The notes below the pieces were generated by a model. That model ran no database searches, was not told the DNA's origin, and saw only the letters and a list, made by a program, of their open reading frames with translations. 8,946 nucleotides of DNA from Desulfobulbus sp. (lineage in GTDB: Bacteria; Desulfobacterota; Desulfobulbia; Desulfobulbales; Desulfobulbaceae): contig JAGODN010000082.1 in the NCBI GenBank assembly GCA_017998195.1, forward strand, positions 1-8,946, given 5' to 3'. The translations under genes were made by a program, and so were the position numbers. Positions 1 to 6,724 of this stretch are shown piece after piece. Numbering within the stretch: the first letter of the stretch is position 1; each line of letters opens with the position of its first letter.

Positions 1-161
1 TCGCGGTCCTCCTCGATGTAGCGGAGCAGGTTGCCTTCCATGTGGGCGATGCGGCCGACCAGGACCGGGTCCTGCGGGTCGGCGGTGCGCGCGCCTGCCC
101 CGGCCGGCACAAGGCCGACGACGAACAGGACAAGGCTGCACAGGGTCAGTAGATTGCGCAT
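1..161 (-). CDS. N-terminus of a secreted protein, possibly FecR-like (partial)
   Basis: The gene runs off the left edge; only its first 53 codons are visible. The ATG at 161-159 has a perfect AAGGAG ribosome binding site at 175-170, 8 nt away, which fixes the start. The protein opens with a Sec signal peptide (MRNLLTLCSLVLFVVGLVPA, then GAGA and a likely cleavage before RTADPQDP). The mature start reads DPVLVGRIAHMEGNLLRYIE, which resembles the entry of periplasmic FecR-domain proteins, where a VGR...GxLLRY strand precedes a conserved DW. That family call rests on about 25 residues and is weak. Export to the periplasm is well supported; the function is not. Confidence 0.55.
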   Translation of the reverse strand, partial: MRNLLTLCSLVLFVVGLVPAGAGARTADPQDPVLVGRIAHMEGNLLRYIEEDR

Positions 162-390
162 GGCGGGTTCTCCTTCTTGGGCGCTGTGGCCCGATCAGGG
201 ATGTTGATGTCGCTCGTCGGCGACGGCCGACGGTCCTGGTTCTACAATACAGACTGTCCCATGGGCGGGACAGGGTTTCCTCCCCCGTCGCCTCCGGGCG
301 ACAGGGGGACAGCGGTTGTGGTGACGTTCGGGCCACGGTATGATGCCGGCTGTTTTCCGTCCCGACCAAACCGCACCCCGCAGCGACCCG

Positions 391-1068
391 ATGCCACCGA
401 CCTTTCCGAACACCCTGCTCATCCTCGGCACCGACCTGGCCGGCAAGGATCATTTTGCCAACGTGGTCAGCGATGCGGCCGCGGATGCCGGCCTGCGGGT
501 GGAGCGGCGGCGCGGCTGGCTGTGCGCCCGGCCGGACCGGCAGCGCACCTCCGAGGGCAAATCCTGGTTTCGGCTCGGGCTGGAGCGGCTGTTCCTGGCC
601 ACCCTGCCGCTCCACTGCCGGCTGCTGCCCGCGCTCACCGGCCTGCTCCTGTTCGTTGATGTGCGCCTGTTCCGGCGGCCGGCCGGGGGCCTGACGCTTG
701 TGGTCAGTCACACTGCTGTCCGCCTCCTGGCCATTGCCTGCGGCCATTTGGTGGATCGGGCCGAGGCGATCAGCCTGCCGCGCCTCACCGTCCGGGGCCT
801 GGGGGCGATGCGGGCCACCGGGGTCCGGGTGGTGGTGCTGGACATCGACCACGCGGTGCGTGTCCGCCGCCTGGCCGACCGGTGCCGCCGCGCCACCGTG
901 GATCATTTCGACCGCTACATGGGCAGCGACCCGGTCCGTTCGGAGCGGATCGAGGCCTGCCTTGTCCACATCGCCTGCACCTGGCTGGGCGCGACCCGCA
1001 TCGACAACAACGACCGTACCCCGGCCGAACTGCTGGCCCACCTGGAGCGGCCGTCCGGCGGGGCCTGA
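391..1068 (+). CDS. P-loop kinase-like protein (thymidylate kinase-like fold)
   Basis: A 225-residue protein if translation starts at the ATG at 391. An in-frame ATGATG at 340 would add 17 residues; neither start has a clear Shine-Dalgarno sequence, and 391 was chosen because the P-loop strand follows directly. The N-terminus (LLILGTDLAGKDH, about residues 9-21) is a Walker A-like loop in which the usual Ser/Thr after the lysine is Asp. The C-terminal half has a hydrophobic strand ending in LDID, then an Arg-rich helix and DHFDRYM...SERIE, an arrangement like the LID and C-terminal helix of thymidylate kinase-type nucleotide kinases. It ends with a strand carrying IDNND. The substrate is not predictable from the sequence. 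It converges on the HD phosphohydrolase gene with only 7 nt between stop codons and has no visible terminator. Confidence 0.7.
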   Translation: MPPTFPNTLLILGTDLAGKDHFANVVSDAAADAGLRVERRRGWLCARPDRQRTSEGKSWFRLGLERLFLATLPLHCRLLPALTGLLLFVDVRLFRRPAGGLTLVVSHTAVRLLAIACGHLVDRAEAISLPRLTVRGLGAMRATGVRVVVLDIDHAVRVRRLADRCRRATVDHFDRYMGSDPVRSERIEACLVHIACTWLGATRIDNNDRTPAELLAHLERPSGGA

Positions 1069-1075
1069 GGGCCGG

Positions 1076-1669
1076 TCAGCGCCGGGCAAAGGCGCGCATG
1101 CGCTCGAGCCAGCCCAGAAAGGGCTCGAACAGGGCAGGCGGCGCGCCCGTACTGTACACCTCGGCCAGGGCCTCGTACTTGGCCAGCTGGGCGCCCAGGC
1201 CGCGCGAGGTGAAGTCGCGCATGTCGTGGCCGCGTCCCAGGTACAGGCACATATCCGTGATGTTGCAGAGCTTGTCCGCGCAGCTGAGCGCCAGCACGTC
1301 CGGCCCGGCGGTGCGCAGCCGGTCGAGATAGTCGCGGTTGCGCCGCTCCCAGCTCTGTCCCTTGTCCAGTTCGGTGACCGCCTGCACCAGGGCCACCACC
1401 CGTTTACTGCCGATCGCCGCGAGCAGCGTCTCCGCGGTCAGGTCCGTGTCCTCGATGGTGTCGTGCAGAAAGCCGGCAGCCACCACTTCCGCGTCCAGAC
1501 CGCAGTTCATCAAATGCATGGCCACCTCGGTCAGGTGGACGAAATAGGCCGGCCGGTCCGTGCCGGCCGGGGCCTTGCGGTACTGCACGCCGCGCCGCCG
1601 GGTGCGGTGGGCGTGTTCGGCAATGCGCAGGGCCTGGTAGATGAAGGTCATTTCCTCGTGGGTCCGCAT
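1076..1669 (-). CDS. Small HD-domain phosphohydrolase, Mesh1/SpoT hydrolase-like
   Basis: A 197-residue stand-alone HD-family hydrolase. Metal-binding and catalytic residues are visible in order: H45 (AYFVHLTEVA), H69-D70 in FLHDTIEDTD with E73 and D74, and D132 with N136 in CADKLCNI. The spacing and the motifs LHDT-ED-TD and ADKL-N match the hydrolase half of RelA/SpoT proteins and the small alarmone hydrolase Mesh1; no synthetase or TGS/ACT domain is present. The likely reaction is removal of 3'-pyrophosphate from (p)ppGpp or a related nucleotide such as NADPH 2'/3'-phosphate, in the cytoplasm; the substrate is inferred from family only. The ATG at 1669 is preceded by an AGGAAGGAG purine run. 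The open frame extends further upstream, but that stretch is antisense tRNA and is not coding. Confidence 0.85.
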   Translation of the reverse strand: MRTHEEMTFIYQALRIAEHAHRTRRRGVQYRKAPAGTDRPAYFVHLTEVAMHLMNCGLDAEVVAAGFLHDTIEDTDLTAETLLAAIGSKRVVALVQAVTELDKGQSWERRNRDYLDRLRTAGPDVLALSCADKLCNITDMCLYLGRGHDMRDFTSRGLGAQLAKYEALAEVYSTGAPPALFEPFLGWLERMRAFARR

Positions 1670-1724
1670 GGCTCCTTCCTGTGGGGTGAATCTGACGGCA
1701 AATGGCGACAGCGCCGTACTCCCC

Positions 1725-1752
1725 ACTATACTCCGCTTTGGCCCGATGTCAC
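1725..1752 (-). promoter_or_regulatory. Sigma-70-type promoter for the HD phosphohydrolase
   Basis: Read on the minus strand: GTGACA (1752-1747, 5 of 6 to the -35 consensus), a 16-nt spacer, and TATAGT (1730-1725, 5 of 6 to the -10 consensus). Transcription would start near 1718, leaving a leader of about 50 nt before the ATG at 1669. The position and match are good; it is unproven experimentally. Confidence 0.6.
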
Positions 1753-1820
1753 GACCCGGAGCGCTGCGTGCCGCGGACCGGGCCGGGTGGGGCGATTTCT
1801 TCCCGGCCGGCCGATAGCGC

Positions 1821-1849
1821 TTGAACGCGGCTGCAAACTTGGGTAAACA
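1821..1849 (+). promoter_or_regulatory. Possible promoter for tRNA-Arg
   Basis: TTGAAC at 1821-1826 and TAAACA at 1844-1849 are 17 nt apart and about 40 nt ahead of the mature tRNA 5' end. The -35 is reasonable and the -10 is weak, so this is a tentative assignment based mainly on position. Confidence 0.3.
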
Positions 1850-1887
1850 GACCGGGCACCGCAGGCCTTTCCGCCGCGGTCCATTCC

Positions 1888-1964
1888 GCGCCTGTAGCTC
1901 AGCTGGATAGAGCATCGGACTTCGAATCCGAGGGTCGGGGGTTCGAATCCCTCCGGGCGCGCCA
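1888..1964 (+). tRNA. tRNA-Arg (anticodon TCG)
   Basis: A complete 77-nt cloverleaf with encoded CCA. The acceptor stem GCGCCTG (1888-1894) pairs with CGGGCGC (1954-1960) including one G-U. The D-arm is TAGCTCAGCTGGATAGAGCA; the anticodon stem TCGGA/TCCGA encloses the loop CTTCGAA, giving anticodon TCG for the arginine codon CGA (and CGN by wobble if modified). The T-arm contains GGTTCGAATCC. The discriminator is G1961 and CCA lies at 1962-1964. No second tRNA follows before the terminator, so it is a single-gene unit. Confidence 0.97.
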
Positions 1965-1970
1965 TCATAT

Positions 1971-2006
1971 AAAGGGGTCGGGATGTATGTCCCGGCCCCT
2001 TTTTTG
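1971..2006 (+). terminator. Intrinsic terminator of the tRNA-Arg transcript
   Basis: GGGGTCGGG (1974-1982) pairs with CCCGGCCCC (1991-1999) including one G-U, around an 8-nt loop, and is followed by a run of T residues (2000-2005). Flanking A residues at 1971-1973 can extend the stem into the T-run. It begins 7 nt after the tRNA CCA end. Confidence 0.9.
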
Positions 2007-2216
2007 TGCACCTCGGCCTGGTCTTCTCCTTCACTTTTTCTTTAATGTTCCGAGCTTTTCCTTTCCGGGCCGGCGGCCACTGCCATCCGGTCGCGGCGGC
2101 CCATCCCCTGTCGCGCCCGGACCGGGCCGATTCGCAAGAACAGAAGCAAAACCTGTTCCATGCGGCCGGCTCGGCCGCGTTCTCCGGTTCGTTCAAGGAT
2201 TTCGATCCGTTGGCCT

Positions 2217-2239
2217 AAAAAAACAGGATGGCGACCATC
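2217..2239 (-). terminator. Possible weak intrinsic terminator downstream of malate synthase
   Basis: On the minus strand GATGG-TCG-CCATC (2239-2227) is followed after CTG by seven T residues (2223-2217). The stem is only 5 bp, but the T-run is long and another hairpin (CTGGTTC/GAACCAG, 2263-2245) lies just upstream. It is about 180 nt past the malate synthase stop codon. Confidence 0.35.
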
Positions 2240-2373
2240 ACCCACTGGTTCCTTTTGAACCAGGGGCGCGGTGCTGCTTGCCCTTTTTTATACAGGCGGC
2301 AATGCCCGCTCGCCCGGGGGGGGAAGAAAGGGGCAATCAAAACGGCGGGCAGGGAAACAGGCAAGGGGAAGGG

Positions 2374-2400
2374 ACCGGGCGGGGCGACCCGCCGCCCGGT
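2374..2400 (-). terminator. GC-rich hairpin after the malate synthase stop
   Basis: A 9-bp perfect stem (ACCGGGCGG with CCGCCCGGT) around a 9-nt loop sits about 20 nt beyond the malate synthase stop codon. No T-run follows on the minus strand, so it is either an mRNA 3'-end stabiliser or a factor-dependent stop and not a classical intrinsic terminator. Confidence 0.4.
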
Positions 2401-2420
2401 CTGGCTGCGGTCGGGCCGGC

Positions 2421-4295
2421 TCAGTGGGCGGGCGCGGTGTCCAGGTTTTCGGTGATGCGCGTGCCGCTCGTCTTGAACTCCTCCATGTAGCGGGCGATGC
2501 GCGCCCTGGCCAGGTCCAGGTCGTGGTTGTTGAGGTTGAGGTTGAGCAGGTCGATGTACCAGGGGTACTTGACCGGGTCGGTCACGTAGGCTTCGACAAT
2601 GGCTCGGGCAATGGGCAGGGTGGTGGTCTTGGAGCCCTCGTGCACGTCGCGGTGGTCGGCAACGAGCAGCTTGGCGTACTCCTCGTCGAGCAGCCGGGCG
2701 AAAACCGCGGCGTCGAACAACGCGCCCGCCTTCAGGCCGGTTTCCGGGTCGTCCTCGGTCAGGGTGGCGCCCTTGTGCAGCCACTCCCAGAGGATGCTCA
2801 GGCGGATCTCGCCGGTGGCCATGTCCTCCATCAGGTAAAGGATGTCGTCGTTGCCGAAGAAGTCGGCCGCCTTCAGGGCCGCGGCCTGCATGCCCTGGCC
2901 GAAGGCGTTGCCGTACTGCAGGGCCACGCTGAGCAGGTTGCGCGCGCCGCGGATGGTGCGCGGGCCGGGTTCGAGCAGGGTCAGATCGGCCGCGTCCGCC
3001 TCGGTGTAGCCCAGCGGCGGGAAGGGCCGCCCCAGCTGGTTGGCAGCGCCCGCCTGCTCCCAGACCGGGCGGATGATGTGCACCATCTTCCAGTGGGCCA
3101 CCCACTTGCCGCTGGCGCCCTCGCGCTGCTCACGCTCCGCCCCGGCGCGGGCCTTGGCCATGCTGCTGGCCACGCCCGCCTCCGAGCCCACCGGGATGTT
3201 CGGCTCCATGCCGCCCTGCCAGAGGGCGAAGGTGCCGCGCTCGTCCGGGGTGTTTACGGCCCGGCGCACCCGGTCCTCGTAGTGGCGCATGTAGCCGTAG
3301 GTCATGAGCACGGACTCGATGTTGGGATTGATGAAGGTAGGATCCCAGCAGTTGGCGTCCGAGACGCTGTTGATGTAGTCCCAGCGGCCGGTGTTGAAGC
3401 CGACGAAGTGCAGCCCGAGCGCGGCGCGGATCTCCATCAGCTGGAAGGTGGCCTCCAGTTGCTCGATGAGCACGTAGGCCTTGATCGTGCCCTCGGCCAG
3501 GCCGAGATGGCCTTCCAGGGCGCTGAGCAGCCGGTTCCAGAAGGCGGCCTCGCCGGCGGTCTGGATCTTGGGCAGGTAGAGGACGATGGAAGCCCCGGCC
3601 GCGGTGAGCGCCAGGTGATTGTTGACCACGTACAGGGTCAGGTCGACGATGGCCGCGGACAGCGACCTGCCCTGGACGCGGATGTGGCGGTCGTCCAGAT
3701 GCAGGCCGCGGCAGCGGAAGATGGTGGTGGTGAAGCCGAGCTGGGCGCGCCAGTCGGTGACGATCTCCCGGCCGAGGAAACCGCGCGACCAGGTGTTCAT
3801 CTCGCCGGCCACCTGCCCGGCCACCTCGAGGAAGAGCGGATCGCGGCCAATGGCCAGCTTGAGGCTGCGCTGGTTGTCCAGCGACATGGCGCTGATCTGG
3901 CCGAGCGCGTCCTCGCCGTCGAACATCCAGCCGTCCGCGCCGGAGAGCAGCGCGTAGGCCACGTTGCGCAGGCTGGAGCGGACGGGCGCGTCGGGCTTGG
4001 CCGCCGGGCCGGTGCCCTGGATCCACTGGCGCTGCAGGTCGGGCGGGATCTCCGCGCCGATGAATTTGCCGTCGCGGGCGTCCTGCACACGGATGTCCGT
4101 GCCCGGGATGCGGGCGTTCGGGTCGAGAAAACCGATGGGCCTGCGCTCCCTGATGCGCGCGTTTCTCCGCTCGATCCGCTCGGCCATCAATCGCTGCTGC
4201 TCGTCGTTGAACCCGGCCATGAAGGCCAGCGCCGCCAGCACCTCCGGGGTGTAGATGTCCGCATAGTCCTGGGCCAGGTTGTCTCTGATCTGCAT
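2421..4295 (-). CDS. aceB: Malate synthase, AceB type (elongated)
   Basis: A 624-residue enzyme that condenses glyoxylate with acetyl-CoA to malate and CoA in the cytoplasm, the second step of the glyoxylate shunt. The AceB signature is clear: FRCRGLHL (R196 aligns with the catalytic Arg166 of E. coli AceB), LYLPKIQT at 239-246, VLIEQLEATFQ with Mg ligand E278, GFNTGRWDYI with Mg ligand D306 (28 residues apart, as for E250/D278 in E. coli), and YLMEDMATGEIR at 487-498 with catalytic base D491. It is about 90 residues longer than E. coli AceB (533): about 30 extra before R196, about 14 between D306 and D491, and about 47 at the C-terminus. The ATG at 4295 has GGAG 9 nt upstream. No isocitrate lyase gene is adjacent; the Fic-region gene upstream is on the same strand but compositionally different. 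Confidence 0.93.
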   Translation of the reverse strand: MQIRDNLAQDYADIYTPEVLAALAFMAGFNDEQQRLMAERIERRNARIRERRPIGFLDPNARIPGTDIRVQDARDGKFIGAEIPPDLQRQWIQGTGPAAKPDAPVRSSLRNVAYALLSGADGWMFDGEDALGQISAMSLDNQRSLKLAIGRDPLFLEVAGQVAGEMNTWSRGFLGREIVTDWRAQLGFTTTIFRCRGLHLDDRHIRVQGRSLSAAIVDLTLYVVNNHLALTAAGASIVLYLPKIQTAGEAAFWNRLLSALEGHLGLAEGTIKAYVLIEQLEATFQLMEIRAALGLHFVGFNTGRWDYINSVSDANCWDPTFINPNIESVLMTYGYMRHYEDRVRRAVNTPDERGTFALWQGGMEPNIPVGSEAGVASSMAKARAGAEREQREGASGKWVAHWKMVHIIRPVWEQAGAANQLGRPFPPLGYTEADAADLTLLEPGPRTIRGARNLLSVALQYGNAFGQGMQAAALKAADFFGNDDILYLMEDMATGEIRLSILWEWLHKGATLTEDDPETGLKAGALFDAAVFARLLDEEYAKLLVADHRDVHEGSKTTTLPIARAIVEAYVTDPVKYPWYIDLLNLNLNNHDLDLARARIARYMEEFKTSGTRITENLDTAPAH

Positions 4296-4385
4296 GGGGG
4301 GGTTCTCCGTAGGGTTCCGTGGTTGGGGAAGGGTTTACGGATTCAGGTGGAAATCCTCTCCTGATGGAAAAGACCTTTGTCATTA

Positions 4386-5095
4386 TTACAGATTTCCATC
4401 TGTCTGGAGAGCGTAATTGACGGTAATATTGGCTGCTGCATTAGTGTACATCTCAAAAGAGCTTGATTGACCTTGAGCAAGGGGGTAAGTGTTCGCGAAC
4501 GTAAAATTACAATCAATGACCTTTCCTGAAGAATTATAATAAGTTCCAATTATGCTTGGATAATCAACAGATATGGATTCATTGTTTTTTATCATTCCTA
4601 TAATCTTAATATCTCCTGAGTAATCTGTCTGTTTGCTTATGTTTGACAAGGACAAACTCGGTTGCCTGTCAGAAGTATTCCAGTAGCTGACTGGTTCAAA
4701 ATCAACTCGAGTATAGGCCCCCGGATAATCAGTGTATATTTTGAAGCATGCTTTTGTCTTTGGCGGGACAAGATCTCTGACGGTATATGTGAAATCGGTG
4801 GCGACGAGGGACGTGCCGTTAAAAACATTTGCGTTAATTTCTACATATTTGATAGAGCTTGTGGTGTTGTTGTAAATTTCACCAACTATTTGGAGATCAC
4901 CAGAATAATCCGTTACCCCTGGTGGTAGAGGTGGTGGTGTCGGCTTTGGTGGAGTAGGAGGTGGAGTAGGGGGATTCGCTTTCACACCTGACAGAATAGC
5001 TGGAAGAAAGTCTAAAATTTCATCGTCGTCGGCAGAAATACTGCTGGAAACAGGAACGTAACGGCCACTGCCAGAACAAAAATGTATTTTTTCAT
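4386..5095 (-). pseudogene. Two-repeat FxLYD-domain secreted protein, frameshifted at the signal peptide
   Basis: From the ATG at 5095-5093 the frame encodes an excellent Sec signal peptide (MKKYIFVLAVAVTFLFP) but stops after 27 codons at 5012. The body lies one frame over and starts as SSISADDDEILDFLPAI, where SISA before DDDE is an ideal signal peptidase I site. A single extra base near 5045 would join the two. After a Pro-rich linker (4973-4920) come two FxLYD-type beta-sandwich repeats, starting near 4913 and 4628, each opening with TDYSGD plus an I(V/I)G strand and ending in FKIYTD or FEMYTN, the FxLYD motif. Such domains are found in exported proteins of unknown function. The open frame extends upstream to 5195 with an N-terminus (MRVQTETG...) that lacks export features, so it is disregarded. 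The gene is much richer in A+T than its neighbours, suggesting transfer. A one-base sequencing error is an alternative to true inactivation. Confidence 0.7.
4920..4973 (-). repeat. Degenerate CCA/CCT triplet repeat encoding a Pro-rich linker
   Basis: Within the FxLYD gene the minus strand reads as near-repeats of CCN and ACC codons, giving PPTPPPTPPKPTPPPLPP. It links the mature N-terminus to the first FxLYD repeat and is probably an extended spacer holding the domains away from the membrane or the N-terminal segment. Confidence 0.7.
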
Positions 5096-5267
5096 GCCTA
5101 GCCCGTTTTGGAGTTGAATTTTCCTGGTAACTGCCTCTGTCGTTCAAGTCTTTTAGAGTCAGCTTTAATTGTCCAGTTTCTGTTTGGACTCTCACAAACA
5201 GCCTCAGTTTTGTCCCTTCAAATGCGCGCTTGGGACATGCGAGAAGAGAACTGCCCTGCTTTCCTAG

Positions 5268-5375
5268 TTATCCTATAAGGCCACCCTGTTGCACCCGTCT
5301 CCGGCACGTCGCGCCAAAGATGTTGTCGCCCAGCCATTGCTTGAACGACGGGTTGTCGCTGAATTGCTGAAACAT
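5268..5375 (-). pseudogene. Remnant of a type I restriction HsdR C-terminal tail (tentative)
   Basis: A 35-codon fragment just downstream of fic reads MFQQFSDNPSFKQWLGDNIF followed by GATCRRRVQQGGLIG and a stop at 5270-5268. The block FSDNPSFKxWLxDxIFxxT closely resembles the extreme C-terminus of many type I restriction endonuclease R subunits. An in-frame TGA lies 18 codons above the ATG, and nothing HsdR-like is seen further upstream, so at most the last part of such a gene survives. The family match is from memory of the motif and the fragment is short. The position directly after fic, a gene often embedded in type I R-M loci, raises its likelihood. About 170 bp between this fragment and the FxLYD gene hold nothing recognisable. 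Confidence 0.45.
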
Positions 5376-5447
5376 CGCAGAACCGCAACACCTTCAAAGC
5401 CTGTTTCCGTCCACCGGTTCGATTCTCCAAATCGGAATCAAACGGCC

Positions 5448-6617
5448 CTATCTGGCCGGCAGTTCCGTACCGCGACTCATGATTTCGATAGAGCCGGTGT
5501 AGCTGAACAGGCGGTTGCGTTTCCGGCTGGTCAGTTCCTTGACGATGCCGAGTTGCTCCAGATGTCCGAGCGCCTTGTTGACCGTGGCCGGGGTGATACC
5601 GGTCTTCTCCGCCAGCGAGCTTGAAGTGGCGATGGGATGCTCCATCAGCGCCCGGTGGATCTGCAGGGTGGATGGTGCCGCCCGGCCGAGGCCGTTGATC
5701 TTGTCGCGGTCCCGGTTCGATAGGTCGAGGAGTTGCCGGGCGGTTTCGACCGCCTGGCCGGCGGTGACGATGACCGCCTCGGCAAAGAAGTCGAGCCAGG
5801 CTTCCCAGTCGCCGGTCAGGCGCACTTTGCTCAACAACTCGTAATAATACTGGCGATGCGTCTTGAAATAGAGGCTCAAGTAGAGCATCGGCTCCCGCAG
5901 CACCTTGTGTTCGCACAAGAGCAGGGTAATCAGCAGACGTCCCAGCCGGCCGTTCCCATCCAGAAACGGGTGAATCGTCTCGAACTGCACATGGGCGAAC
6001 GCCGCCTTGAGCAGCACCGGGGTCGGCTCCGGCTGGTCATGGAGGAAAAGCTCGAGCTTGCCCATGCACTCCAGCACCTCTTCGGCCGGTGGCGGGACAA
6101 AGGCCGCGTTGCCGGGCCTGGTGCCGCCGATCCAGTTCTGGCTGCGCCGAAATTCCCCCGGAGCCTGGTTGCTGCCCCGGCCCTTGCTCAGCAGCACGCC
6201 GTGGATCTCACGGAACAGCCGCAGCGACAGCGGCAGCCCTTCCTGGAGCAGACGCAGACCATGGTCCAGGGCGGCGACGTAGTTGCTGACCTCGCGCACG
6301 TCATCCAGCGGCACTCCGGGTTCCTGATCCAGCTCGAACAGCAGCAGGTCGGACAGCGACGACTGGGTCCCCTCGATCATGGAGGAGAGCACCGCTTCTT
6401 TCCGGACGTACATATAAAGGAACAGCGAGGTGTCCGGCAGCAGGGTCGAAACGCTGTCAAGCCGCCCGAGCGACAGCCACGCCTGGTCGAACTTGCCGCG
6501 CAACTCCGGGGTCCAGTCGATGGGCGGACGCGGCGGCAGCGGCGCCGGCACGAAGGCCCGGGCTTTTTCCCCCGCTGTCGAGATGGTCACGTATCTGCCT
6601 TGGAGTTCCCGCTTCAT
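5448..6617 (-). CDS. Fic family protein, class II AMP-transferase type, with C-terminal winged helix
   Basis: A 389-residue Fic protein, likely transferring AMP from ATP to Ser, Thr or Tyr hydroxyls of a target protein. The catalytic motif HPFLDGNGRLGR is complete at 216-227 (H216, D220, N222, R224, R227). An inhibitory motif of the form SxxxEG is at 78-83 (S78, E82, G83) in front of the Fic core, which defines class II: the Glu blocks productive ATP binding until relieved. A flap region with IGGTRPGNAAFVPPP precedes the core. Residues about 317-375 form a winged-helix DNA-binding module (SSLAEKTGITPATVNKALGH, then LEQLGIV). The ending SIEIMSRGTE matches the usual end of this family, so the gene is complete and no inactivating change is seen. 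The ATG at 6617 has GAGG 4 nt upstream. Target and role are unknown; such genes frequently travel with type I R-M loci. Confidence 0.92.
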   Translation of the reverse strand: MKRELQGRYVTISTAGEKARAFVPAPLPPRPPIDWTPELRGKFDQAWLSLGRLDSVSTLLPDTSLFLYMYVRKEAVLSSMIEGTQSSLSDLLLFELDQEPGVPLDDVREVSNYVAALDHGLRLLQEGLPLSLRLFREIHGVLLSKGRGSNQAPGEFRRSQNWIGGTRPGNAAFVPPPAEEVLECMGKLELFLHDQPEPTPVLLKAAFAHVQFETIHPFLDGNGRLGRLLITLLLCEHKVLREPMLYLSLYFKTHRQYYYELLSKVRLTGDWEAWLDFFAEAVIVTAGQAVETARQLLDLSNRDRDKINGLGRAAPSTLQIHRALMEHPIATSSSLAEKTGITPATVNKALGHLEQLGIVKELTSRKRNRLFSYTGSIEIMSRGTELPAR

Positions 6618-6650
6618 CCTGCCTGCCTCGAACCTAAAACTAGAAGCCTC

Positions 6651-6684
6651 TTTATTTTACCTTTTGCGATTATCCTAAAATAAA
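6651..6684 (-). promoter_or_regulatory. AT-rich fic promoter with a 9-bp inverted repeat (candidate operator)
   Basis: TTTATTTTA (6651-6659) and TAAAATAAA (6676-6684) form a perfect 9-bp inverted repeat separated by 16 nt. Between the arms, on the minus strand, lies GATAAT (6674-6669), 5 of 6 to the -10 consensus, about 50 nt before the fic ATG; no convincing -35 is seen. In addition CCTAAAA occurs twice in direct orientation on the plus strand at 6633-6639 and 6674-6680, 41 nt apart. The layout would suit a repressor, perhaps the Fic winged helix itself, that covers the -10. The repeat is seen; its role is inferred. Confidence 0.5.
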
Positions 6685-6724
6685 AAATCGAAAAGGAAAG
6701 ATCAAGCGGATTTCCCCAATTCAC

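Larger units (their letters stand above)
2008..2420. other. Gene-free interval between tRNA-Arg and malate synthase
   Basis: About 410 bp with no reading frame that looks like protein on either strand. It holds hairpins that probably belong to the 3' end of the minus-strand malate synthase transcript, listed separately, and a 7-bp inverted repeat CTGGTTC/GAACCAG at 2245-2251 and 2257-2263. Nothing else was recognised. Confidence 0.6.

Noticed and set aside
698..1846. Plus-strand open frame of 382 codons
   Set aside because: It overlaps the kinase-like gene in another frame and the HD gene in antisense; low-complexity content and no recognisable domain.
1888..2007. tRNA-Arg 3' end as an integration (att) site for the accessory region
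   Set aside because: No duplicated copy of the tRNA 3' end was found elsewhere in the window and no integrase gene is present.
1670..2011. N-terminal extension of the HD phosphohydrolase frame up to 2011
   Set aside because: It reads through the antisense of tRNA-Arg, giving the well-known artefact peptide GGIRTPDPRIRSPMLYP. A good RBS and promoter place the start at 1669.
2271..4364. Long plus-strand open frame of about 700 codons opposite malate synthase
   Set aside because: It is an antisense shadow of a GC-rich gene; its composition (Gly, Ala, Val, His, Gln) is typical of antisense frames, and the minus-strand protein carries all the AceB motifs.
5218..5916. Minus-strand 232-codon ORF overlapping the fic 3' end
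   Set aside because: The upstream two thirds are an alternative frame of fic; the downstream third shows no family resemblance.
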